From Hirsutella rhossiliensis (lineage: Eukaryota; Ascomycota; Sordariomycetes; Hypocreales; Ophiocordycipitaceae), in the NCBI RefSeq assembly GCF_020360975.1, contig NW_025408670.1, forward strand, positions 496,001-560,000: DNA of 64,000 bases, written 5' to 3'. A program made the translations under genes and the position numbers. Numbering within the stretch: the stretch's first letter is position 1; the number at the start of each line of letters is the position of its first letter. Below, in pieces: positions 13,001-23,286 of the stretch. The notes beneath the pieces were generated by a model, which was not told the DNA's origin, did no database searches, and saw nothing but the letters and a program-made list of their open reading frames with translations.

Positions 13001-15145
13001 TCTTGGAACGGAGGCCAATGATGGCTTGTCCAAGCGAGGCCTTGTATGTCCCGAGCTTGATGCTGAGACGATCAAATACGTCTGCCACGGAATATACGAA
13101 CCCAAAAGTCAGCAGAGTGTAGCCATCCGCGCCCTCTTGTTGATGCCCCGCGCCGAGTATGTCGGACCACAAGACCAAAGAGCAGTCGGGGTCGACCTAG
13201 GCCGAGGCAGACATTCAACGCTAGTTCGAGGTGAGCATGAAGAGCTGGCAGCCCTGATCGCCGAGGGGCCTGCTTGCGACTCTCTAGGCAACTCGCACAG
13301 AATGATCACGGCAAGTCATGCGTGTTGGCGGCATTGATCGGGGCGTGGCGGTCGATCTGGCCAGCACCGGCTCGAGGCGAGAGAGCGACTTATGGGCCTT
13401 GTACAGAGAGTGTGTCGTACAACCAGGTGGTGATCGATCGTGCCCTGGACGAGAGCCTCGAGGCCAAGCCAGATGCATCTCTCACTCCCGATTGGGTCTG
13501 TTGCTGCCTGCATGGCTTCAACAGCCATGTACCCGCTTGGGCCGTCGCGGACGGGAAGAGGCCCTTTGACGAGCACCACGAGCCACCGATGTCCACCACA
13601 ACGCCGACCGCTCCAACCACGTGCACCAATCTTTGTTCCCCATGACCGTCTTCGTTGGAAAGAAAAGACGATTCACCATGTGGATTTCTGGGGCGCTGGG
13701 TCTCTGCAAGCGCTGCCGCGGTCGGGAGAAGGAAGAGATCGGGCACCTTCGCAAAGCTTTTCTGCTCATGAAGCGAAGGAGCTGCGGCTGCCATTAGCTC
13801 CGCGACGGGAGGGACCCGGGCCACGTGTGGCTTTGGAACAGAAGGGAAGGGCTGTGCAGACAGGCGGCCGAGTCTTTGCAAAGCGCTGTGGGAGCTGGGA
13901 GAAGTGCTCAAACTTTGACGACGAAGAGTGTTGCGCAGCGCACGATTTGGTTCTGGGAGCTCGAGTTCCACAGGCCGGAACCAAGTCGCAAACGGGGTTG
14001 AAACGAGTATGCCTCAATTGAAGTATCTCAGTCGTTGGCTTGATCACTCTCGCGCGGTGGCCCTGTTTGGCCGATGGCTCTATCTGGTCTGTGCCTTTGC
14101 ATGGTCGCTAGTCCGTAACCAAAGCTCTTGGCCGATGCTACCGTTTCGTGAAGCTATCGGTGGCTGGCCTCCGGTCGAGGCTCTCGTTTGAGGTTTCCGA
14201 CCGGTGGCTCTCGGTCGATAGCCCGAGTAGTTCTGACTCTGCTTTGGCGAAGCTTTCGGCGGCGTCTGTTCAGCGAAGCGGGCAACAACTTACAAGACTC
14301 GAAGCTTTCACCATGTCATCGCATCTTTTGGTGCTCCGGGGAGGCAATGAGATGCCTCAGATTACTCAAAAGCCGCCGTTTCATGCAACTCACCGTCATC
14401 CAAGTCTCTTGGGTCATGAGTAGTTGCGACTGTGATTGCGAGCGCTAGCTTGTTACCATTGAGAAGGCGAGCCAGCTGTCAACTCCGAGCAAGACCCGGG
14501 AGCCGCTCCGACCGCAAGATCTGCTCTCTAGTGGCGCCTCGCCTGGCCTGTACGACACCAGGGAAAGTCTTGGGGGAGAGAAAGTCCAAGGCGGTTTGTT
14601 CTTTCTTGTACTTGCCAACTCGGAAGCGAGGGCAGGTGGCGTTACGGGGTAAAGGAAGGCGGTATGTCACCTCTCGGGCAGATTGGATGATATGAGTCAG
14701 AGGCCCTATTGACCGCTCTGCCGCCTACACTTGACCATGTGGGTATTCCGAGGGGCAAGAAGCGTGTATGGGTAGCTATCAGCCGTCGTCTTCTCTCGCA
14801 GCGCGACAGTGGTTTACCAACTGAGTCGGGGAGAAGGAAGTCACGTGCCTTTACGTGCATGCAGGCAGGGTACGTCGCGACCACCAAGGCAAATCGTCCC
14901 CCTCAAAGTATATATTAAGCCTCTATCTATATGTACTAGCCATGTGATATAACCCAGGCAATTAATAGCCAGTACCCATATACGATATACGTCTTAGGTA
15001 TTATAGACCGGTTTAAAAAGTAAGAAATAAATAAAATTGCCAGAATTATTGCAGTACACATCATCATCAGCTTTATAAAAGAAACCCGAAAGAAGAGAAG
15101 AAAGACGTCGAATATTGCAAATTAAAATTTGGTAGATCATGAAAT

Positions 15146-15150
15146 AAAAA
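15146..15150 (-). terminator. RNA polymerase III terminator of the tRNA pair
   Basis: Five T in a row on the minus strand, four bases after the 3' end of the downstream tRNA. This is the normal Pol III stop signal and supports transcription of the tRNA-like genes. Confidence 0.6.
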
Positions 15151-15154
15151 GATA

Positions 15155-15238
15155 TGCCTTGTCAAGGAATCGAACCTTGGTCTCCAGTGTTGGTGCCAGC
15201 TCCACAAACTGGTTTCCTAACCATTAGAAGAGCATAGC
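15155..15238 (-). tRNA. tRNA-His(GTG)-like gene with 12-nt intron (downstream copy)
   Basis: Reads on the minus strand from 15,238 (GCTATGC) to 15,155. D arm TTC...GGA, anticodon stem CCAGT/ACTGG, loop start TTGTGG with anticodon GTG, T arm CAAGG-TTCGATT-CCTTG containing a consensus B box, and A73. A 12-nt insertion lies after the base 3' of the anticodon, the canonical position for nuclear tRNA introns; without it the length is 72 nt. The acceptor stem has five of seven pairs (4-69 and 7-66 are mismatched), so it may be a pseudogene. Confidence 0.55.
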
Positions 15239-15242
15239 TGAT

Positions 15243-15328
15243 TGCCATGCCGAGGAATCGAACCTCGATTTCCAGTGATTTGCTTACTAAGCCACAAACT
15301 GGTGTCTTCACCACTGGACGAACAAAGC
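15243..15328 (-). tRNA. tRNA-His(GTG)-like gene with 14-nt intron (upstream copy)
   Basis: Reads from 15,328 (GCTTTGT) to 15,243 (minus), only four bases before its neighbour, so both may share one precursor. Acceptor stem six of seven pairs counting wobble (4-69 is T-T), D arm GTC...GAC, anticodon stem CCAGT/ACTGG, loop TTGTGG with anticodon GTG, variable loop of four bases, T arm CGAGG-TTCGATT-CCTCG. A 14-nt insertion sits at the standard intron position; mature length 72 nt. Better paired than the downstream copy. Confidence 0.6.
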
Positions 15329-17961
15329 GGGGACGATCTGTTTTTAGAACAGCTCCATCTAAAATTGACTATATCACCAGTGCATTTCCTCTGACTCCAG
15401 TAAGGGAGCAAGCGTCAAACTTCGAAGAGCGGCACGCTATCGTCAGTATCCGTATTTTTACCGCCGGTTGGTTGGGCAGAGCCGTGTGCTTGATCGTCAA
15501 GGCGTACTTTTATTACCAGGTGCCAGAACAGCTCACTGCAATAGAAGAAGTCCTCTCACGCATCTATATCGCGCAATTCAGTAAAAGTGCGTGCGTCAAG
15601 CGTCCCGACTGCTCCGTCTGCCCCATTTGCCCCGATCTGTACCTACTATTTACCTAAGCACGGGCGATTTATACAATCTCCCGTACCATATAATAAGGGC
15701 GGATAGCGCAGGGGGAAATGGGTCTGTATACAAGTAGAGATTTATGTCTATGCAAATAGCAATGCTCTCATAATTGGGTATCCCTCCTCGTATGACTCTC
15801 ATTTTCCGATCAACTTCCGTCCTCACCTCTTCTGACATTGCCGCCCGCCCCTCTTTATGTGTTGGATGGAGCCCGGGACGACGTTTAGAGATGGGCCATG
15901 GCTTCATCATGCATGCAAAGCTGGAAGTGTGTGATCGTTGACAGCTCTTGTCTTGTTCGCCAACTGACCGCCACGTTTGGGAAAGAAAGAACTGCCACGG
16001 CAGACGGCAGTCAGTCACTTGATTGGCGTTTGCGCCTGTTACCTGGTCACGGGTAACTGTCTCCTCGCCCCCTTTCTGTGTTTGAAGCTTCCTCCTGGCT
16101 TCAATCTCTCTTCCGCATCACAACTCGTTGGTCTCTGAACCGCAAAACTCAAATATTTGGAGCAAAGATGCTGTGGGTGTTGTGGAAGCTCTGCTCCGAC
16201 AGTCATATTGTCTCGTCGTCAACTCGGTGCTTGGGCTCTTCGGTCGTGGCTTTGACGAGGACCACCCCTGGTCTCAGGTGTCTCGCAGATGTGGACTCGG
16301 CGAGTTTAGAGCATCATCTGCGATAGTACCCATTAACGAAGAGAGCTTGATCCCCCTTCTTATTTCAACAACCTATCACGTGCCTTATCCCTGGACGTGG
16401 ATGAACTCGCAGAACCACAACGACAAGTGCCCGAGCGCGCTGCGGCCAAGTAGGCCCAGGAGAGCGCAATGAGATGCGAGTTCAGGGAAGTTCTCCGGTT
16501 TCTCGACATGGGGAGTGGATGACGCGGTTTGGCGCCGCGGCTGTTCCTTGCTTCGGGGGTGGTTTCAAGTCACAATTGATCCCCGCAGCCCCGGGTAAGT
16601 TCCCGACCCCCAGGTGATATGTCGAAGCACCATGGCTCCGGACCGCAGAGGAATGAACCGGTGGCTGTCCTCTCCAGTTGGGGAACTTGTACTGTACACT
16701 ATATACGCCAACCGGTACATGATGACCAGCATGACGTACAATCATTTCCTGCTGGCCACCGTGGTCCTCTGTCTCGATGTGAGCGAGTCGACCGACTGCA
16801 GGTGCCAAACCTTCTTCTTTCCCCTTTCGCGTTCACATCCCGCCGTTGATCTCCCGCTAACTGAAAACCCTTCCCCCTCTCTAATTCCTCGGCACCATCA
16901 ACGGCCTCTAGTCCGCCCGCCGCGCCACCGCGCCGACTCGCGCGTCCTGTACGCCATCCTCGCACGCGCATTCCAATGATCAGCGGCGCCTTGTTCTGGG
17001 CCAGATCGATTGCCACGCCCCAGTCAAATGCCGCCAACACAGGCATGACTTGCCGTGACCACTCTGGTCCCCCAAGGCGACTGGAGATTCACCGTGTACG
17101 GAGTACGCACACGGTATAACCTGCCGTGATCATTTAAGGCGCCTCGCCCAAAGATTCACTGTGAGCTCTGCACCTTGGCAATTGAGGAGCACGAAAATAA
17201 AGTTTGACGAAGAACTACGTGGAAAGTGCCGACTTCTTTCCCGGCGACATGCCCCGGGTGCGTACATGTTGGACGTACCTTGATGATGCCTTCCTATACT
17301 GACGCGGCTCCCAAAGATTTCGTCGCGGAACTGTCTTCTTCGGTCCTTGAAGGCAATGAAATGCTAAGCTAGTTCATTGAATCACTATCATCGTTGCAGC
17401 CAACAACATGGGACGAGTAAGGCAGCCGAGAGGCTCAAGGGCGGAGACGAGGCGTTGGAGTCGTAAAGCCGGACGAGCTTGTATGGCCGCTCAATGATGT
17501 AAATAGCTTCAGCTAGTGGCCTAATCGATTGCAGTAACCTCAATGACAATAATTTCTATCTGAAGAGCGCGTGTGGTCTGCTCTTCGTTCAAGGCCTCTG
17601 TATGCGCTCCTCTAGGTCGTCTAGAATTCCACCGTCATCACAGGCAAAACAGACTAACAAAACCTGTCAAAAGTGTTAGCTGCCTGTGCTCTTCTAGGAC
17701 GCCTGGCAGAAAGGGCCAAAAACACTTTAAGGCCGTCGGGACGCAGAAACAAGCAGAGCCGCGAGCAGAAGCCGATGCGGGCCGGCTGCGTACCGCCGTG
17801 ACTAGCCAGCCATCTTGATGCCATTGTACGTAGTATGGGGCTAGTGACCTCCACTGGTTGACCTGGAGGCTCCTCCACTGCCAAAGGGATGCAAAGTCTC
17901 GGCTTGTAGCCCTACTCATGCCTATCTGTAATACTGTCAAAGCATGGTGTGCCCCCATCGT
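15329..17961. other. 2.6 kb with no intact gene
   Basis: Apart from a decayed transcription-factor fragment at 16,632-16,778 nothing is recognisable. ORFs of 100-120 codons lie on both strands without motifs. Composition is normal (not RIP-mutated). Confidence 0.5.
16632..16778 (+). pseudogene. Remnant of a fungal-specific transcription factor domain
   Basis: The frame MNRWLSSPVGELVLYTIYAN...MTYNHFLLATVVLCLD resembles the C-terminal part of the fungal transcription factor regulatory domain that follows Zn2Cys6 clusters, where a segment like T-x-HDFLLAAMVLCLD is common. No upstream DNA-binding domain or downstream continuation is found. This is motif recall from about 45 residues, so the call is tentative. 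Confidence 0.3.
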
Positions 17962-18582
17962 TTACCACGACTTGCGAGTCGTCTCACGAGCTGAGTTTGT
18001 CCCACAATGGACATTGCCGAAGTGGACGTGGTGTGAGGCCCAGTCGTCCAGAAAAGTAACGCTATAGTTGGCCTTGGCATAAGCTGCCTTGACAGCCGCG
18101 GCAAAAATGTCGGTGCCGTCAATGACAGGTTCCCATGGACTGGGGACAACAACCTCGCCGTTCCCGATGACGAGGCCGTTCACCGAGGCAGGGCAAAGGG
18201 CGGCCAGTGGATATTGGTCTTCTTGGCGACACCCCAGACGGCCCGGTGGCGCAGCGGCATCTGGGATGTAAAGTGGTGGCGAGTTCTGCCCTTGATGCAG
18301 CTTATGGCGTTGGCTGCCATCGCGGTCTTGGCTATACGAGTTTCCGTCTCGCTTACCCTGTCTGTAATTTTTGCAGGGTATGGGCTAAAAGGAGTCTTCG
18401 ATCCGGTAGAGGGCCGGGACGCGGATGATGTCCTTATTTGTGATGCCTGTTTCGCGCTTAATGATATCAATGCCCTTTTGGATCGCATTGGCGGCTTGGT
18501 CCTGGTCCTCTTCAAAACCTCGTGGTTGACGTATCTGGCTGACCGTTCTCTCAGGCGTGTAATACTCAATCTCATTGGAGGG
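17962..18582 (-). pseudogene. Protein-arginine deiminase (PAD) C-terminal fragment, one nonsense codon, 5' end cut by an LTR
   Basis: A single minus-strand frame runs about 205 codons from the LTR edge at 18,582 to TAA at 17,964-17,962. It includes GIDIIKRETGITNKDIIRVP, then NGLVIGNGEVVVPSPW, DGTDIFAAAVKAAYAKAN and VHFGNVHCGTNSARE. The last part is the PAD C-terminus with the catalytic cysteine in HCGTN and the preceding active-site histidine region. Family enzymes turn peptidyl-arginine into citrulline. The frame has one stop, TAG after RIEDSF; a CAG to TAG change of RIP type would explain it, and a small intron is the alternative. The missing N-terminal two thirds lie on the far side of the copia LTR that begins at 18,583. 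Confidence 0.7.
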
Positions 18583-18872
18583 TAACTCTCAAGCAGGGGC
18601 TTGAGAGCACAGTGGAAGAAGTAGGGGCACAGAAAGGGGAATTTTATGATGCATGTCTTGGTCTATCTATTAGGACAAGGGAGGGGCTTATATAGGTATA
18701 GTGACCACATATAGCTAGCCAAAGGAGGGCATTAGGATATTCCTATACCTAAGTTAAGCCTATATAATGTCCTTAGGCTAGGGGAGTTATATTAGTTAGG
18801 CAGGCTTCCTTATATATAACTATTAGGTCTACTAGGCATAACTATAGCCTCTTATACCTACTCTCCTTAATA
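18583..18872 (-). repeat. Copia-type LTR, minus orientation (290 bp)
   Basis: 290 bp that matches 22,997-23,286 as a reverse complement, with differences mainly of RIP type. On the minus strand it starts TATTAAGGAG (TGTTAAGGAG before RIP) and carries TATATAAG. The bases before it on the minus strand (AAAGGGG, RC of 18,873-18,885) look like a polypurine tract, so this is the 3' LTR of a minus-strand copia whose body is cut off near 19,000. It truncates the PAD gene. Confidence 0.75.
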
Positions 18873-19039
18873 TACCCCTTTACTACCCTAGCTTCTAGAT
18901 AGTAGGGCAATAGGTAGAGGAGCGTTTAGTCTAATAAATATAAGGCTATTTTAATATTAAATTCGGCTACTTTATTATCTATTCGAGGAGGTTGTCTAAA
19001 ATAGGGGAGGCTCTTAATTATATCCTATAAAAAGGGAAG

Positions 19040-20700
19040 GTAAATATAGTAAAAGGCAAAAGCCGGGACCTAAGAGGATAGGATATAAAGAGAACCCCAG
19101 AGGCGCCAGCAACCCCCCCCAGGGCTCCTGCTGGCGGCCATGGCCTGCTGGTAAACCCCGCACACATAGTGTTGGTAACCGCCGTGGCGCAAAGGCTTCG
19201 GTGACCAGTAACCTCAACGCAGAACGGCAAAGTCGCCCCATCCTCTCTGGGTTGTTCCAGTCGCTGGTAACCGCATCTCGAGCCCGTACCCACAACAGCG
19301 GCGAATTCGACTATGGATGCTGGCAACTTGCGGGCCCATAGGTAATTTTGGAGACATTCTCCAGAAGCAGCTATTAAGGAGAGATTCCTGTCGTGCCCCC
19401 TCGCCTCCGTGCCCCCTCCCCTCTGGCTCCACCCTCAGCACACCGCTGCACCCGCAGCTACTGACGCCGGACACCACGAGAAGGTTTGCTGCTTCGTCCT
19501 AAGGGATTTCCCGGTGATCTGCCGGATCGGACGATTCGCCGGATTTCGGCTTGGGAGCTGCTGGACGAGTATCGTGCGGAGTTCCGAGGATTGAAAGAGA
19601 TACTCAGAGAGCAAAATGAGATCATCCGCGAGCAGCAAGACATAATCCGAAAACAGAAAGAAGAAGTAGAAAAGCAAGGAACTATCAGCCGAGAGCTCAA
19701 AGTTTATCTAGAAGACATAAAGCAGCAGATGAACGACTAACTTAAGCAGGTCCGAAAGCAACTTAAAGCTATCGTCGCCGGTGCAGCGGTTACCCCGCCT
19801 AAAACGTTCGCTGAGGTCGCACGATTATCGCCGTCGCTACAACAGAGCACCGTATAATTAGTCGCTCTCGTCTGGTAATAGTGCGGAACCTACCACGAAT
19901 GAGCTTTTCTGCATAATTGATATATCCCGAGTAGAGGAGTATGGCAGAGGCCGAGCATAGATAGGCTCGATCCGATAAGCTATTAAAAGCGAGGTTAGAG
20001 CGAAGGAAGGCTAGGCGACCTAGAGGTGCGCGGCAGTAGTAAGAAACTCTCGAAATATAGAGTATATAAAGATTATTTAAAGAAACGAGATTAAGCTACA
20101 ACGAGTTAAGGAAGCCGCGTAGAAGACGGTAGTAACTAGAGCTCGAGTAATAAGAGAGTAGCTTTACCTAGTTAAAGTCGATAATATTAATCGTATCGCG
20201 ATCCTCGATAGAGAAGGCAATATCCTATAAGGTATAGCCGAGGCCCTCGGTGCCGAAAATAATATTATAATCGGTAAGATCGCCTAGCTAAGTAATAGGG
20301 AAATAAGTAAAGTATATAGGTCTATAGCAGTCTACGTAACGAAAAAGACTAATATAAAGAAGCTTTTAGATAGTAAGTACTTCGATCTAGCCAGAGAGTC
20401 GGCGTATATTAATCCGTTCGAACCCTATAAGGGACCGATATAGTGCTTTAACTATTAAGACATAGGCTATAAAGCCTTTAGGTGTAAGAAGCCTTAGGTA
20501 TATAGAAGATATGCGAGTATAGGCTATTACTATAGGGACTGCCGCGTAATAGAACCGAAGTGCGTCTTATATAGCGGACCGCACGAATCGTTTAGCCGGA
20601 ACTACTGTGTGCGAAATACCCACTCTAATATATAAGACACTAAGCATTCTATAGCTTAATATGCGAAACCGGGAACTAGTATAATAGAGTCTAATAAATA
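19040..20700 (+). pseudogene. LINE (Tad-like) ORF1, gag-like nucleic-acid-binding protein; RIP-mutated after about 19,850
   Basis: 19,486-19,740 is open and encodes a coiled coil (REQNEIIREQQDIIRKQKEE) typical of fungal LINE ORF1 N-termini, followed by TFAEVARLSPS. Past 19,850 stops accumulate but the frame can be followed. Cysteine-knuckle remnants lie at about 20,444-20,615 (CFNY, FRCKKP, YYRDC, CVLYSGPHESFSRNYC), as in LINE ORF1 with two or three CCHC knuckles. The first 800 bp retain normal CpA content, unlike the rest. Confidence 0.65.
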
Positions 20701-22345
20701 ATAAGGATCTTAAAGACTACGGAGTGCTAGCGGTTTCCGAACTATACGTAAGGACGATCGACGGTAAGGTAGTAATAAGCCCCGTAATATATAGCAATTA
20801 GATAAGGATATTACTAACGTATATAAGAAATAGCCCGTGGCCGATCCGTAGTATGCTTTAGGTGCGAGACGACGTAGAAATAATATAGATTCCGACCTTA
20901 CGGTAGCGGTGCTCCGATTGCTAGGGAGAAGCGTCCTAATAGTATCGGTCTATATAGAAGGGAAAAGTACTAAAGCGCTAAAAAGCACGACTAGGCTATT
21001 ATATAACTTAATCTAGAGTTTTCGCTAAGGCTTTAGTGTATATATAGACGTGGTGTTAGCTAGGGACTTTAACTCTTATAACCTGCTCTAGAGAGGAGAC
21101 GACGTATCGGTTTAGAGATAAGAAGAAGCGGGGCCGATTATTAATCTAATAAACGATTATAGCCTTAGGAGCCTACTCCTAAGGGGCACGAAAACGTAGT
21201 AGGGCAAGGATTAAGAGAGCACTATCGATTTAGTGTTAACGACGTTAGAGTTAGCCGACGAAATAGCAATATACGCTATCTATCTAATAGATTATAGCTT
21301 AGACTATAGAGCTATTTAGACGACTTTTAATATTACGATACTAGAGAGAAGTACGACGCTAAGGCTTTTATTTAAGAACGCCCCTTAAAATTATATACGA
21401 AGCCGGGTAAAAGATAATCTATAACTCCTACCTTAGGCTATTAACGTTTAAACCTAGATAGATTAGCTAATATAGGTCGTCCTAGGGGCTATCTATAAAC
21501 TAAAGCCTTAGGCATAGCTATTACCGTATATAAAACGTTAGTAGACCTAGGATCTTATATAACTTCGGCGGGTATATACGTTCTAGCGGAACTAAGCACG
21601 GATACAACGACGAGTAAGTTAGGCGCGACTAGACCTCGAATAGCGGGCTAAAGAAGCAGCGAAGGAGTTCTACGATGCTATTCGATACTAAAGGAAAGCG
21701 CATTAGGATAACTTCCTCTCCGACGATGCTAATATCTAGAGGGCGACTAAATATCTTAAAGCCGGCAAGAGCACTACGGGCGATAGGGTGCCACCTTTAA
21801 AGAAAGGGGATAGATCGACGACCGAGGAGAAAGCAGACTAGGTAGACGAGCTGCTTAGTGCCTTCTTCCCGCCCTTGCCCGCGAGAATCGAAGATAAGGG
21901 AGTGCGACTATAGCGGAAAGCGGTGCCTATGCCCGTACTAATTTTAGGAGAGATCGAGGAAAAGGTTATAATAGCGAAACCGTGGAAAGCACCTAGAGAA
22001 GATAAGCTTCCGATAGCGGTTTAGAGATTACTCTAGCTAGTGGCAAAAGATCGAATATTTGCCCTCTTCGAGGCATCTCTCCGAGACGGCGTCGTACCTC
22101 GCTAATAGAAAAACGCGAAAATTATCCTACTAAAGAAGCCACATAAAGACGACTATACGGTAGCCAAGGCGTGGCGACCAATCTCGCTTTTATCAACGCT
22201 TGGCAAGATACTCGAAGCGGTCGTGGCCGAGCGCATCTCGTATGCAATAGAGACCTACGGTCTTCTACCCGCGAACCACTTCGGAGCAAGAAAGCGACGA
22301 TCCGCCGAGCAGGCGCTGCTGCTGCTATAGGAACAAGTTTATAAC
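20700..22345 (+). pseudogene. LINE ORF2: AP endonuclease and start of reverse transcriptase
   Basis: Endonuclease signals at about 21,040-21,330: LARDFNSYNLLWRGDD, then STIDLVLTT and DYSLDYRAI, which correspond to the GDFN, TIDL and SDH motifs. Reverse transcriptase begins about 21,980 (PWKAP-EDKLP) and reads ISLLSTLGKILEAVVAERIS, then LLPANHFGARKRRSAEQALL, the standard fungal LINE RT entry. At 22,345 the RT stops abruptly after EQVYN, before the catalytic Y-x-DD, and gypsy sequence continues in the same frame. Confidence 0.75.
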
Positions 22346-22795
22346 CTCGAATTCGCCTATAACTCGTCTTGGCACTCTTCCATCGACATGGCACCGTTAA
22401 AAGTAGCCCTATGCCGAGATATCCGGAACCCCCTGTCACTGCCCCCGACTAACAAGACCGCTTCCACCGGACCCGCTGCCAGAGCTAGGGAGCTTGTGTA
22501 GACCGCGCAGGAAACCTAGGAAGACGCCAGGAATGCTGCCACCGCCGCTCAAGAACGTTAGAAGGAACAGGCTAATAGGAAACGACGACCAACCAACTTT
22601 GCCATCGGTGACCGAGTTTTTCTCAGCAGGAAAGGCTTCGCCACGAACGCCCCGACTACTCGGCTAGATAACCAATGGTCAGGTCCGTTCGTAATCCTAA
22701 AAGAACGCGGTCATAGCTACGTACTGCAGCTGCCCGAGTCGTATAAAATGAAGAACCTATTCCACGCCGACCGTCTTCGAAAAGCAGCCGATAAC
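22346..22795 (+). pseudogene. Ty3/gypsy integrase C-terminus fused in frame inside LINE ORF2
   Basis: In the frame of the preceding RT the sequence reads LEFAYNSSWHSSIDMAP (end of the integrase core), a lysine/arginine-rich helix, NFAIGDRVFLSRKGF, then DNQWSGPFVILKERGHSYVL (GPY/F module) and MKNLFHADRLRKAAD. Only three in-frame stops interrupt about 150 codons, all TAG and explainable by TGG or CAG changes of RIP type. CpA content is normal here. See the finding on the chimera. Confidence 0.75.
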
Positions 22796-23002
22796 CATCT
22801 GCTCGCAGCAAGAACCCACCACGGGGATTTTGCTGACTACCACGAAAGGCTCGACCACGACGATACGCGGCTGACGTGCTCATGTGGCCGCCGAAAAGAA
22901 CCAAAACATCTCTTCTACTACAGGAAGATCCCGGCGCGACATCGGATGAAGCTGACACCCTCACCGATCGCGGCAGTCGATCGTGCAATAGGTAGATGTT
23001 AA
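22796..23002 (+). pseudogene. LINE ORF2 C-terminus: end of RNase H and terminal zinc-binding segment
   Basis: The frame continues without a stop into HLLAARTHHGDFADYHERL, which resembles the end of the LINE RNase H domain, then CSCGRRKEPKHLFYYRK, the CCHC-like C-terminal segment with the last cysteine changed to tyrosine (TGC to TAC, RIP type), and MKLTPSPIAAVDRAIGR. The stop at 23,000-23,002 lies in the first bases of the copia LTR that begins at 22,997, so the LTR truncates the LINE. Confidence 0.6.
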
Positions 23003-23286
23003 GGAGAGTGGGCATAAGAGGCCACAGTCATGCCTAGTAGACCCAATAGTCATGCACAAGGAAGCCTGCCTGACCAACATAACTCCCCTAGCCCAAGGAC
23101 ATTATATAGGCCTAACTTAGGTATAGGAACATCCTAATGCCCTCCTTTAGCTAGCTATATATGGTCACTATACCTATATAAGCCCCTCCCTTATCCTAAT
23201 AGATAGACTAAGATATATATTACTAAATTTACCTTTCTATGCCCCTATTTCTTCTACTATGCTCTTAAGCCCCTGCTTAAGAGTTA
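22997..23286 (+). repeat. Copia 5' LTR (290 bp)
   Basis: Starts TGTTAAGGAGAGTGGGC; contains TATATAAG near 23,175; same length as, and inverted with respect to, 18,583-18,872. The first 110 bp are hardly RIP-mutated and the rest is. Copia gag follows on the same strand, so this is best read as the 5' LTR of the next element. The exact 3' end is uncertain because it is set from the extent of the match. Confidence 0.7.

Larger units (their letters stand above)
9763..15154. other. 5.4 kb without a recognisable gene
   Basis: Between the AN1 gene and the tRNA pair. Several ORFs exceed 100 codons (for example 12,819-13,337 plus, 13,178-12,750 minus, 13,971-13,390 minus), but they overlap on opposite strands, show no motif I know and have shadow-like composition. 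A short hexamer repeat (GAGCAC, three units) sits near 11,865-11,882. From about 14,880 the sequence turns AT-rich. A gene with several short exons could be hidden here; I cannot support one. Confidence 0.5.

Noticed and set aside
12750..13337. Overlapping ORFs of 142-172 codons as a possible gene
   Set aside because: Open on both strands over the same bases, no motif, no convincing introns.
18583..23286. DNA transposon with 290-bp terminal inverted repeats and TA duplication
   Set aside because: The repeats carry LTR hallmarks (TG start, TATA box), copia gag follows the right one directly, and no transposase is found between them.
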